From CAZTJA01 sp964613745 (GTDB lineage: Bacteria > Desulfobacterota > Desulfomonilia > Desulfomonilales > Desulfomonilaceae): 8,574 bases of DNA. A program made the position numbers and the translations under genes. The notes under the pieces were generated by a model, which worked only from the letters and a program-made list of their open reading frames with translations, was not told the origin of the DNA and searched no databases. The stretch covers positions 1-8,574 of the forward strand of contig CAZTJA010000122.1 in the NCBI GenBank assembly GCA_964613745.1, read 5' to 3'. Below, piece by piece: positions 1-5,666 of this stretch. Position 1 is the first letter of the stretch. Every line of letters starts with the position of its first letter.

Positions 1-1
1 C

Positions 2-157
2 ATGATGGTTGTGCCGTCACTTATAGGGATCATGCTTGGATCTTTCGTCGGAGTGCGGCTTCTAAGAGTCGTGAAGCCCGGAATGGTGCGATGGATCGTA
101 ATTAGTATGCTTGGTTTTGCCGGCCTCAAAGCACTGACAAAAGGTCTTGGATTCTGA
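2..157 (+). CDS. TauE/SafE-type permease, C-terminal fragment
   Basis: This is the last 51 codons of a gene that begins before the window; the frame is open from position 2 to the TGA at 155-157. The fragment is hydrophobic, with a short Arg/Lys loop (RLLRVVKPGMVRW) between two membrane helices and a final helix followed by a short polar tail. That arrangement, Gly-rich helix, V/A-R-L-L, basic loop, then a final helix with G-L-K/R-x-L, is typical of the C-terminus of the TauE/SafE (DUF81) family, which exports sulfite, sulfoacetate and other anions across the inner membrane. The substrate cannot be read from the fragment. The next gene starts 20 bases downstream on the same strand, so the two are probably cotranscribed. 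Most of the family signature lies upstream, so the family call is an inference from a short piece. Confidence 0.65.
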   Translation: MMVVPSLIGIMLGSFVGVRLLRVVKPGMVRWIVISMLGFAGLKALTKGLGF

Positions 158-177
158 TCGGGAGTAGGAGGATATAA

Positions 178-600
178 ATGCCTAATTCAAAATCTCTTCA
201 GGCGACACCTGAACAAATAGTCTATGCCGATCTTCTTGAGAAAGGAATGTATTTTGGGCTGCTGTTGCTCATAATCACCTATCTTCTGTACGTCAGCGGA
301 ATAATGAAGCCTTACATTCCGGTCCATGAGATTCCCAACCTCTGGTCGATGAACGTGAACGATTATTTGCACAAGGCGAATGTTCACTCGGGCTGGGGAT
401 GGTTTAAGCTCATCGGTTACTCGGATTTCCTCAATTTTGTTCCAATAGCTATTTTAGCCGGCGTCACCATTCTATGTTTTTTGGCTATCGTTCCGGTGTT
501 GCTCAAGCAGAACGACAAACTCTATACTGTACTAGCTTTTCTAGAGGCTGCAATATTGGCCGTAGCAGCAAGTGGTCTGCTTGGCGCCGGCGGCCACTAA
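178..600 (+). CDS. Small three-helix membrane protein (possible DUF1634-like partner of TauE/SafE)
   Basis: A 140-residue inner-membrane protein with hydrophobic segments at about residues 25-43, 84-108 and 115-136. A soluble loop of about 40 residues (44-83), rich in Pro, His and Trp, joins the first two. The start is well supported: AGGAGG at 166-171 lies six bases before the ATG. It follows the TauE/SafE fragment by 20 bases and precedes a CBS-domain gene by 34 bases, so the three look like one operon. Small membrane proteins of the DUF1634 kind are often encoded next to TauE/SafE permeases, and size and position fit, but I do not see a decisive motif. The role is probably accessory to the transporter; this is inferred from position only. 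Confidence 0.75.
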   Translation: MPNSKSLQATPEQIVYADLLEKGMYFGLLLLIITYLLYVSGIMKPYIPVHEIPNLWSMNVNDYLHKANVHSGWGWFKLIGYSDFLNFVPIAILAGVTILCFLAIVPVLLKQNDKLYTVLAFLEAAILAVAASGLLGAGGH

Positions 601-634
601 TTTAGCAACAATGCCTAAAGAACGGAGCTGATTT

Positions 635-1183
635 ATGCCTATTTCGAAAAAAGCCGGCGAGTATCTTGTGCCGTTAGACGAGTATGCCGTTACTACTGTA
701 GATCAGACGCTCACGCAAGCTGTCCCCAAGTTGAGGAAACTTTACTGTGAAGTTGAGGACGGCCGATGCACGGAAGCCGGACACCGGAATATATTAGTAC
801 TGAACCAGAAAGGCGATCTCGTGGGGATCATGGATTTTAAAAGCATTTTGAACGTACTCATTCCGGAGTGTGCGGGAGGCTTGAGTGCCAAACTGGAGAG
901 TCTTGGGGTGACGATAGCTTTTGCTCAGGCGGGATCTTTGGATCAAGATGAGGCTCGGTTAAGTTTTCGCGCACGTGTAATTAAGAATGCCGAAACCCGC
1001 GTAAAAGACGTGATGCTCAAAATCAGGGGGTCCATTGATTATGATGCGGACCTTATGGATGCACTGAGAATTTTGTGCAACAACAGGATAACGGTCTTGC
1101 CGGTCTACAAGGACGGTAAGCTGGCCGGCGTATTGAGGGATTCGGATCTTTTCCTTGCAATAGCCGAAATATTGGAACAGTAG
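635..1183 (+). CDS. Two-CBS-domain protein
   Basis: A 182-residue soluble protein made almost entirely of a pair of CBS domains. The first (about residues 10-75) has the beta-strand RNILVLNQKGDLVGIMD followed by a helix. The second (about 122-180) has the characteristic VKDVM opening, then ITVLPVYKDGKLAGVLRDSD. Such pairs (Bateman modules) bind adenine nucleotides or SAM and usually regulate a partner protein. No catalytic domain is attached, so it probably acts in trans. The segment between the domains (about 76-120) is less typical. GGAG at 624-627 gives a seven-base spacer to the ATG. Its place behind the TauE/SafE and membrane-protein genes suggests that it senses energy state for that transporter; the domain call is firm, the partnership is inferred. 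Confidence 0.88.
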   Translation: MPISKKAGEYLVPLDEYAVTTVDQTLTQAVPKLRKLYCEVEDGRCTEAGHRNILVLNQKGDLVGIMDFKSILNVLIPECAGGLSAKLESLGVTIAFAQAGSLDQDEARLSFRARVIKNAETRVKDVMLKIRGSIDYDADLMDALRILCNNRITVLPVYKDGKLAGVLRDSDLFLAIAEILEQ

Positions 1184-1198
1184 AAGGTTGTTTGAATA

Positions 1199-1225
1199 AG
1201 GGCTGCTTTTTTATGAGGCGGCCCT
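1199..1225 (+). terminator. Possible intrinsic terminator after the CBS gene
   Basis: AGGGCTGC (1199-1206) can pair with GCGGCCCT (1218-1225) to give eight base pairs with one G-U wobble and an 11-base loop. It sits 15 bases past the CBS stop codon. The bases that follow (TTGCCGTTCTTT) are only partly T-rich, so termination strength is uncertain. Position and GC-rich stem support the call. Confidence 0.45.
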
Positions 1226-1283
1226 TTGCCGTTCTTTACGCCAGAATGTGCTTGACAACGCGGTTATTTTCACCCATTGTTTA

Positions 1284-1299
1284 TCCATCAAACGATGGA
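1284..1299. promoter_or_regulatory. Palindrome upstream of tetR-family gene, possible operator
   Basis: TCCATC (1284-1289) and GATGGA (1294-1299) are perfect inverted arms separated by AAAC, ending 21 bases before the ATG of the TetR-family gene. A TTGACA hexamer lies at 1252-1257, but no good -10 box is seen at the usual distance. TetR-type repressors commonly bind such palindromes in their own promoter region, so autoregulation is a reasonable inference. A 6-bp arm is short for a TetR site, so chance is possible. Confidence 0.35.
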
Positions 1300-1320
1300 A
1301 CTATTCACTGGAAATAACTG

Positions 1321-1983
1321 ATGGTCAGTCCACTCGAAAAAGCCCGTAAAGATCCTGAATCCATGAAGGGGAAAATTCTCGCTAAAGCGAGAACAATCTT
1401 TGGACAATATGGATTTCATGGGGCAACCACGCGCATGATAGCCGAAGAAGTCGGAATAGATATTTCCACTCTTTACTACCATTGGGGTGAAAAGAGCGAC
1501 TTGTACGAAGCAGTCATGCTGGACATATACGAAGATCTTTTACAGAAATTGAACGAAGTTGAAAAGATGATCCATGATCTGCCTCTGTTCGGCAGGATGG
1601 AGATTTCGTTGAATGTTATGACGGATTATCTGTTTGAACATCCGGAAGTTTCCAACCTCATTCTACTTCGATACTTCGGTCGTACCCGGGATGAATCCGT
1701 GCTGGACATTAAGGTCCCCGAATTGGTTTCAGATATTTCGAGATCTCTCGGACTGGCAAAAGACCGCAAAAATGTGCCGAGCCCCGTTAGAATGCGAGTG
1801 CTTACGCTCATGAATGCCATTCATAACTTCGTTTCGGGCGAAGATTATTTCAGATCCATACTCAAGTTGACACGTGAAAATTACATATTGATGGTTAAGG
1901 AAACTCTTAAGTGGATATTGATGCCGGCATTCGCCGGACTTGGTCCTGACGGAAGTGCCGTAATCGAACGACATGCCGAATAG
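1321..1983 (+). CDS. TetR/AcrR-family transcriptional regulator
   Basis: A 220-residue DNA-binding protein of usual TetR length. The N-terminal domain runs from about residue 17 to 63: a first helix (KGKILAKARTIFGQYGFHGA) leads into T-T-R-M-I-A-E-E-V-G, the turn, and S-T-L-Y-Y-H-W, where the recognition helix ends in the family's Y-x-H/Y-F/W pattern, followed by K-S-D-L-Y-E-A. The remaining ~155 residues form the ligand-binding and dimerisation domain, which is not conserved enough to name an effector. The ATG has only a weak GGA about eight bases upstream. A palindrome just upstream could be its operator. The gene stands alone between the CBS gene and the convergent cobamide operon, so its targets are not evident from context. 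Confidence 0.92.
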   Translation: MVSPLEKARKDPESMKGKILAKARTIFGQYGFHGATTRMIAEEVGIDISTLYYHWGEKSDLYEAVMLDIYEDLLQKLNEVEKMIHDLPLFGRMEISLNVMTDYLFEHPEVSNLILLRYFGRTRDESVLDIKVPELVSDISRSLGLAKDRKNVPSPVRMRVLTLMNAIHNFVSGEDYFRSILKLTRENYILMVKETLKWILMPAFAGLGPDGSAVIERHAE

Positions 1984-1984
1984 A

Positions 1985-2716
1985 TCATGTGCCGTATGTG
2001 TTGAAACAATTGATGCAATCGTCGAGATCGACTTCGCTGAAAACTTCCATGGTTAGAACGCCGTCAAAGCGTGCCGCTAATTCTTGTATTACCGGCCGCA
2101 CTCTTGCGGCATCCATCACCGACAATCCCTTGTGATCTTTTTTTTCTCCAACCCCATGTAAATGCACCACCCGTGCTCGATGTAACCAGCGATCCATGTG
2201 GGGAAGGGGATCGAGCCCCTGCTTCCAGAGATGCCCCACGTCTATGCAGCACGAGACAGGGCTTTCGAGGAGTATTGCATCGATCATTTCAGGGGGATGG
2301 TTTTCAAGATTTTCAACGCAAATCCTACGAGGATCCTGAACGACCGACCGTATTTCCGTTACAGCACGAACATAATTTTGAGCCGCCTCCGTAAAGTCGC
2401 CTCGTGAGACCGCTGCTCCGTCAGGATGAAGTATATAGGCATATGGATTCAGGATGCTGATCTCATTGAGAATTGCCGTGGTTTTTTCGACGTCCCATAT
2501 CGGGTCTGCAGGAGTAAGATCGAGGGGCAGATGAACGGTGTACGTCGTGTCGTGGGCCCGACCCAATTCGGCGAGCTCTTTGAGAGACCCGGGGTCAGGA
2601 AAATCACCGTTTAGTTCAAAGAGGACCAGCTCTATATCGTCGATTCTGCTGCATAAACGTGAGACGTTCGTCAAAATATCCGCAGCATATATGTATGAAG
2701 TTGTTCCGATTCTCAT
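1985..2716 (-). CDS. cbiR: Probable cobamide-remodelling hydrolase CbiR (AP endonuclease 2 / xylose isomerase-like TIM barrel)
   Basis: A 243-residue protein with the xylose-isomerase-like TIM-barrel pattern. Candidate metal ligands appear in family order: E34, H62 (VHLP), H97 (LHPDG), E135 (CVENLEN), D159 and H162 (IDVGH), H185/H187 (HLHG) and E224 (MEVF). General annotation would call it a sugar phosphate isomerase/epimerase or endonuclease IV relative. CbiR, described in Akkermansia muciniphila, belongs to this superfamily and hydrolyses the phosphoribosyl bond in the nucleotide loop of cobamides so that the lower ligand can be exchanged. The decisive clue is context: its ATG overlaps the cobS stop codon by four bases (ATGA, 2716-2713), which suggests translational coupling to the enzyme that rebuilds the loop. 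The superfamily is certain; the CbiR name is inferred from length, N-terminus and operon. Its stop codon lies one base from that of the convergent tetR-family gene. Confidence 0.75.
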   Translation of the reverse strand: MRIGTTSYIYAADILTNVSRLCSRIDDIELVLFELNGDFPDPGSLKELAELGRAHDTTYTVHLPLDLTPADPIWDVEKTTAILNEISILNPYAYILHPDGAAVSRGDFTEAAQNYVRAVTEIRSVVQDPRRICVENLENHPPEMIDAILLESPVSCCIDVGHLWKQGLDPLPHMDRWLHRARVVHLHGVGEKKDHKGLSVMDAARVRPVIQELAARFDGVLTMEVFSEVDLDDCINCFNTYGT

Positions 2717-3569
2717 ATGGGTGACCTGATTGTAAGTAGAATGAGGAAAACCAGTTCGGAGAATTCACATATTGCTCCGAACACGTCTCCATTGATTGCG
2801 GGCAACCTNNNNNNNNNNNNNNNNNNNNNNNNNNNNNNNNNNNNNNNNNNNNNNNNNNNNNNNNNNNNNNNNNNNNNNNNNNNNNNNNNNNNNNNNNNNN
2901 NNNNNNNNACACGTCTCCATTGATTGCGGGCAACCTGTTCTCCGCCGTATTTCTGAACCAAACGGCGGCCAAATAACTGATGCCGACGGCCAAGAGTCCG
3001 ACCACCCCCAGAAACAGCGACGGCAGCAAACCGAGCACGGCAATTTTCCGTATGTCGGTTTGCTTCAATCCTTTGAGGAAATCCGCAGCCATGCCCTGCT
3101 TGGTGTGGTCCGCTTCATACAGGACACAGACCATGAGCGTGCGGCTGATTATAGGTGCAATCAACAGCGGGAGTATGGACGCTAGGGATTGAATTGCGGC
3201 CCATTTTAGCCCAATCAACAAAATGAGGCCAAGTCCTCCGAATGTGCCGATGGTAGGATCTTTGAGAATTTCGTATCGTCTTTCCGGAGACACCGATGCC
3301 GGAAGGGCGTCGCAGCAATCGGTCCAACCGTCCAAATGCAATCCTCCCGTGATTGCTACCCATATGGCGATTAGAAGCCCTGAAACGATATAGGATGGGA
3401 AAAATAGGCTGAGGAAAACGTACGAAAGAGCGAGCACCATGCCGATAATTGCCCCGACGATGGGGAAATAGGCGCCGCTAAGGCCGACTTCCTCCATGTC
3501 CGGGTAGGGCTCTACTTTGATTCCGGCAATCGTCAAGAAACCCAGAGCGATGTATAATTGTCTGAGCAC
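2713..3569 (-). CDS. cobS: CobS, adenosylcobinamide-GDP ribazoletransferase (interrupted by scaffold gap)
   Basis: This inner-membrane enzyme joins adenosylcobinamide-GDP with alpha-ribazole (phosphate), the step that attaches the lower ligand of cobamides. Visible family motifs are the N-terminus LYIALGFLTIAGI, G-G-L-H-L-D-G-W-T-D at residues 75-84, K-D-P-T-I-G-T-F-G near 103-111, several long membrane helices, and a C-terminus INGDVFGAICEFSE typical of CobS. The start is GTG at 3569 with GAGGT seven bases upstream; an ATG is absent there. One hundred Ns (2809-2908) and a duplicated 28-base flank split the frame. Removing 128 bases leaves 729, exactly 243 codons, and gives 242 residues, the normal CobS length (about 245-250). 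I therefore regard the gene as intact in the genome. The stop overlaps the cbiR start. Confidence 0.93.
2781..2936. repeat. Identical 28-base ends either side of the gap
   Basis: The 28 bases at 2781-2808 are identical to those at 2909-2936. Both encode the same piece of CobS (R-L-P-A-I-N-G-D-V region). A repeat that ends exactly at both gap edges is the expected trace of two contigs that overlap but were not joined, and not a biological duplication. Confidence 0.9.
2809..2908. other. Scaffold gap of 100 Ns
   Basis: Exactly 100 undetermined bases, the usual placeholder for a gap of unknown size. The frame of cobS is complete without any sequence here, so the true gap is probably negative (an unmerged contig overlap) and not missing DNA. 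Confidence 0.95.
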
Positions 3570-3617
3570 GATGGTGACCTCAACACTGAATAAGAGCAGG
3601 GCGGGGATGGGTCTAAA

Positions 3618-3797
3618 TTAGGACATAGAGAGGTCAATGACGTGACCGGCGGGATCAATCCAAACGGTAAATATTGCGTCTTTTTTCTTTTTGGCTCTCG
3701 TTTTGATTTCGTTTACTCTGGATTGTGCAACGGATAGATCAGCTGTTTTAAGAAATCGGTTCAATTCTCGAAGATTATTGAAAGTCTGTATCGTCAT
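3618..3797 (-). CDS. Small hypothetical protein upstream of cobS
   Basis: A 59-residue protein with no family I recognise. It has a helical, Arg/Lys-rich first half (LRELNRFLKTADLSVAQS, then a TRAKKKKD basic patch) and a short C-terminal beta-like segment AIFTVWIDPAGHVIDLS. I chose the ATG at 3797 because GGAG lies about six bases ahead; another in-frame ATG at 3812 (64 residues) has no ribosome binding site. No signal peptide or membrane segment is visible. It ends 48 bases before the cobS start on the same strand and is probably the first gene of that operon, behind the promoter at 3840-3868. A role in cobamide handling is only a guess from position. Confidence 0.6.
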   Translation of the reverse strand: MTIQTFNNLRELNRFLKTADLSVAQSRVNEIKTRAKKKKDAIFTVWIDPAGHVIDLSMS

Positions 3798-3839
3798 GTG
3801 AATCTCCAACATACAGGGGAGCAGATTTATAACCCATCA

Positions 3840-3868
3840 TGTATACCATTTTGGGGTTGCCGTTACAA
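3840..3868 (-). promoter_or_regulatory. Candidate sigma-70 promoter for the cobS operon
   Basis: On the minus strand TTGTAA (3868-3863) and TATACA (3845-3840) are separated by 17 bases. Each matches the consensus in four of six positions and the spacing is ideal. Transcription would begin near 3833, leaving a leader of about 35 bases before the small ORF, too short for a cobalamin riboswitch. Confidence 0.4.
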
Positions 3869-3880
3869 CCGAGCGGAGTG

Positions 3881-3909
3881 TTTCAAAAAGGAACTCACGT
3901 GTTTATACT
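3881..3909 (+). promoter_or_regulatory. Candidate promoter for the selenoprotein gene
   Basis: TATACT at 3904-3909 matches the -10 consensus in five of six bases. The hexamer 17 bases upstream (TTTCAA, 3881-3886) is a poor -35. It would initiate near 3916, about 20 bases before the start codon, and is divergent from the cobS-operon promoter. Confidence 0.35.
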
Positions 3910-3935
3910 TTAGGTAACATTTTAGGAGGTGCACC

Positions 3936-4508
3936 ATGGGATCAATACATTGGTTTGACGATTACGATCAAGCCTTGGAGACGGCGAGAGGTGAAGGCAA
4001 GCCGATTCTCGTGGATTTTTTCAACCCTAACTGAATTGGCTGTCAACAGATGGATGCAGTTACGTATCCGGACGACGAAGTTTCAGATTTTGTAGGCAGA
4101 TATCTTGTCCCATTGAGATTGCCTTTTAATCATGAACCCCTATCAACCCAATTCAACGTAAAATGGACCCCCACGCTGATAACTCTGGACGAAGACGGGC
4201 AAGAGCACCACAGGACAGTCGGGTTCTTGGCGCCGAAGGAATTTATGGCATCACAGCTTCTTGGAATTGCAAAAACCGATTTTGATCGAGAGAATTTTGA
4301 ACAGGCTTTGCTCAGACTGAACATGATAATCGATCGTTTCAATGATTCCGACGCGGCGGCGGAAGCGATATTCCTCAAAGGCGTTTCGCTGTATAAAAGC
4401 ACACATGATCCTAAACCTCTGAGAGCGGCTTACGATAGGTTGTCTACGGAGTATGCCGGGAGCGAATGGACCAAACGCGCGTACCCGTACCGATTGATCC
4501 CTGCCTAA
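3936..4508 (+). CDS. Thioredoxin-fold selenoprotein with Sec33-x-x-Cys36 and a TPR-like C-terminus
   Basis: The frame runs from ATG 3936 to TAA 4508 with a single in-frame TGA at 4032-4034 (codon 33). AGGAGGT at 3924-3930 is an excellent ribosome binding site for 3936, whereas the next ATG (4050) has none. Residues 22-29 (KPILVDFF) are the strand that precedes a thioredoxin active site, and the TGA falls where the first Cys of CxxC belongs: U33-I-G-C36, then QQMD. The cis-proline follows in W-T-P-T (P79). Residues about 117-185 form helices resembling a TPR repeat. In related thioredoxin-family proteins of this type the position is normally Cys. Selenocysteine insertion is therefore the best reading, supported by the hairpin at 4052-4069. 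The likely role is thiol-disulfide or peroxide reduction in the cytoplasm; no signal peptide is seen. A nonsense mutation is the alternative, but the frame after the TGA is undamaged. Length 190 residues. Confidence 0.85.
4052..4069 (+). promoter_or_regulatory. Candidate bacterial SECIS hairpin
   Basis: GGATGC (4052-4057) pairs with GTATCC (4064-4069) over six bases with one G-U wobble, exposing the six-base loop AGTTAC. The loop starts 23 bases after the TGA. Bacterial SECIS elements, the SelB binding sites, lie inside the coding region just after the UGA and usually show a G in the first two loop positions at about this distance. The E. coli fdhF element has a similar short stem around a loop beginning AGG. 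No U bulge is obvious here, so the match is structural and not exact. Confidence 0.55.
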
Positions 4509-4515
4509 ATTATCG

Positions 4516-4533
4516 GGGCGGTCAATGCCGCCC
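4516..4533 (+). terminator. GC-rich hairpin after the selenoprotein gene, possible weak terminator
   Basis: GGGCGG (4516-4521) pairs perfectly with CCGCCC (4528-4533) around TCAATG, eight bases past the stop codon. The stem is stable and well placed, but no T-run follows (TGACAATCC), so it may slow or stabilise RNA ends and not terminate by itself. Confidence 0.4.
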
Positions 4534-4647
4534 TGACAATCCTTATAAATTGATGTTCCCGTTTTAATTGCTTTTTGGTATCTATTATCAGTATACCTTA
4601 GCTGTCTTAGCTCAGGGGATTGGGGTTTCCGAACGGGGATATCGTAC

Positions 4648-5319
4648 ATGTCAAATTCTCTACGTCTCAATAGGATTTTTGCGCTGGTTCTCGCCATTGG
4701 TTTGCTTCAAGCCGTGTTGATCGGACTTGTCTTGAGATTCGGAGGAGAACTGCTGGATTCACATAGAAGTTTGATCGAGACTACCAACTCGGTTGAAGCG
4801 GGTATTCAGGATGTTTCTTCCAAAGCCGACCTCATTTCTGCAAACATCAGTTCGGTCAAGAGTGATTTGGGCAGTTTAGACACTAAATTAGGTCTTGTGG
4901 GTTCCAACGTAGCCGGCATCAAGTCTCAGGTGGAAGGCATTGATCAAAATACGACGGCTTTCATCAATAATCCATCGGGACTGGTTTGGGGTCATTCTTT
5001 GAATCCCTACTTATTGATTTTCCTGTTGTTGTTGATACTGGTGGGTACCGGTTACACAAGCTGGGTGTTTTTTCGGACGAGGGCAGTTTCCGAGAAGCCT
5101 GCAATAGGAGTCAATCAATCTGATGATCTGTCCGGCAGTCTCGACCGGCTTGCTCAATTGATGGAGCACATCCGAAAGGAGCAGAAGACCGGTTCCGGTG
5201 ATTTGGAGATGTTGATGGTCCAAACGGAGCAGTTGATTACTGAAGCCCGGTCGGAGCTTGAGAGTTTGTCGGGCCTACGAAGCGGTTCGAAAAGTCCGAA
5301 CCCGGAACTGCTGCACTAG
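4648..5319 (+). CDS. Two-helix membrane protein with extracytoplasmic helical domain, function unknown
   Basis: A 223-residue protein. A hydrophobic helix at about residues 10-30 is followed by an 85-residue segment (31-118) with V/I/L spaced at heptad-like intervals and many Ser, Asp and Asn (for example SVEAGIQDVSSKADLISANI), likely a coiled coil. A second helix lies at 119-142, and the polar cytoplasmic tail (143-223) is again helical (DRLAQLMEHIRKEQK). The topology is like the sensory front half of a chemoreceptor, but no HAMP, methyl-accepting, kinase or cyclase domain follows. GGGGA at 4635-4639 is eight bases before the ATG. It follows the selenoprotein gene by 139 bases on the same strand; whether they are cotranscribed is unclear. 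I do not recognise the family. Confidence 0.8.
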   Translation: MSNSLRLNRIFALVLAIGLLQAVLIGLVLRFGGELLDSHRSLIETTNSVEAGIQDVSSKADLISANISSVKSDLGSLDTKLGLVGSNVAGIKSQVEGIDQNTTAFINNPSGLVWGHSLNPYLLIFLLLLILVGTGYTSWVFFRTRAVSEKPAIGVNQSDDLSGSLDRLAQLMEHIRKEQKTGSGDLEMLMVQTEQLITEARSELESLSGLRSGSKSPNPELLH

Positions 5320-5406
5320 GACGTGCAATTTAAACCCAGTCCTTAGACGATTTGGGCAGAAAGAACCCATAAAATTACTATAGAGCTTTGAATATTCGCC
5401 TAAAAT

Positions 5407-5425
5407 AGGGGTTTTTACCGCCCCT
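5407..5425 (+). terminator. Weak hairpin, possible terminator
   Basis: AGGGG (5407-5411) and CCCCT (5421-5425) can pair around a nine-base loop, followed by a C/T-rich tract with no real T-run. It is 88 bases past the membrane-protein stop. It may alternatively pair through the overlapping AAAATAGG/CCTATTTT arms. Support is limited. Confidence 0.3.
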
Positions 5426-5497
5426 GCTCGTCTCTCTCTTCTCGGCCTATTTTGAATAGTTCAATACAATCAGTCACTTTCGATTCCACTATGTAGC

Positions 5498-5513
5498 CGG
5501 CACAACTATTGCT
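5498..5513 (+). promoter_or_regulatory. Sigma-54 (RpoN) -24/-12 promoter candidate
   Basis: CGGCAC (5498-5503), five bases, then TTGCT (5509-5513) matches the consensus TGGCAC-N5-TTGCW except for the first base. The GG and GC dinucleotides have the required ten-base separation. Transcription would start near 5524 and read through the small leader ORF into the phasin-like and ankyrin genes, which would then need an enhancer-binding activator. Confidence 0.55.
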
Positions 5514-5597
5514 TATACAAAAGCGTCCGGCGCATTTTTTCAACTGCCGGATTGCCCTGCTCGTTAACTCTTTACAACAATTGGAGGTGTAGGAAAT

Positions 5598-5666
5598 TTG
5601 TCGGGACTGCCGTCAGATTTGATTGGGTTTCGTGAAATTGGGAATCCTTTTTTTCTGCGGCGGTAA
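5598..5666 (+). CDS. Possible 22-residue leader peptide
   Basis: A short frame starting with TTG at 5598 and ending with TAA at 5664-5666. GGAGGT at 5583-5588, nine bases upstream, is a better ribosome binding site than that of the next gene. The product would be hydrophobic with a basic end (FFLRR). It lies in the leader downstream of the sigma-54 site. No family is recognisable, and a frame this short could be chance. Confidence 0.25.
   Translation: MSGLPSDLIGFREIGNPFFLRR

Noticed and set aside
2071..2729. Several plus-strand frames of 62-107 codons opposite cbiR
   Set aside because: They lack ribosome binding sites and recognisable domains, and are shadows of the well-supported minus-strand gene.
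2781..2936. A biological direct repeat or insertion-site duplication
   Set aside because: The copies end exactly at the gap edges and one copy is in excess for the CobS frame, as expected for unmerged contig ends.
2616..3569. A 317-residue CobS fusion reading straight through the Ns
   Set aside because: After the gap this frame translates the duplicated CobS end and the beginning of cbiR out of phase. It is an artefact of the 128 extra bases.
3798..3935. A cobalamin riboswitch before the cobS operon
   Set aside because: The inferred leader is only about 35 bases, and no B12-box-like sequence or long structured leader is visible.
4050..4508. A 152-residue protein starting at ATG 4050
   Set aside because: No ribosome binding site precedes 4050 and the product would be a thioredoxin fold cut just after its active site. 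The frame from 3936 through a recoded TGA explains the sequence better.
3936..4508. Reading the gene as a pseudogene with a nonsense mutation
   Set aside because: Only one in-frame stop exists, it replaces precisely the Cys expected for the motif, a SECIS-like hairpin follows, and the rest of the frame has no further damage.
4568..4597. A sigma-70 promoter TTGCTT/TATACC before the two-helix membrane protein
   Set aside because: Only three of six and four of six matches with 18-base spacing in AT-rich DNA; too weak to list as a feature.
5335..5369. Mutually exclusive hairpins CCCA/TGGG/CCCA suggesting an attenuator
   Set aside because: The stems are only four base pairs and no T-run follows; chance explains them.
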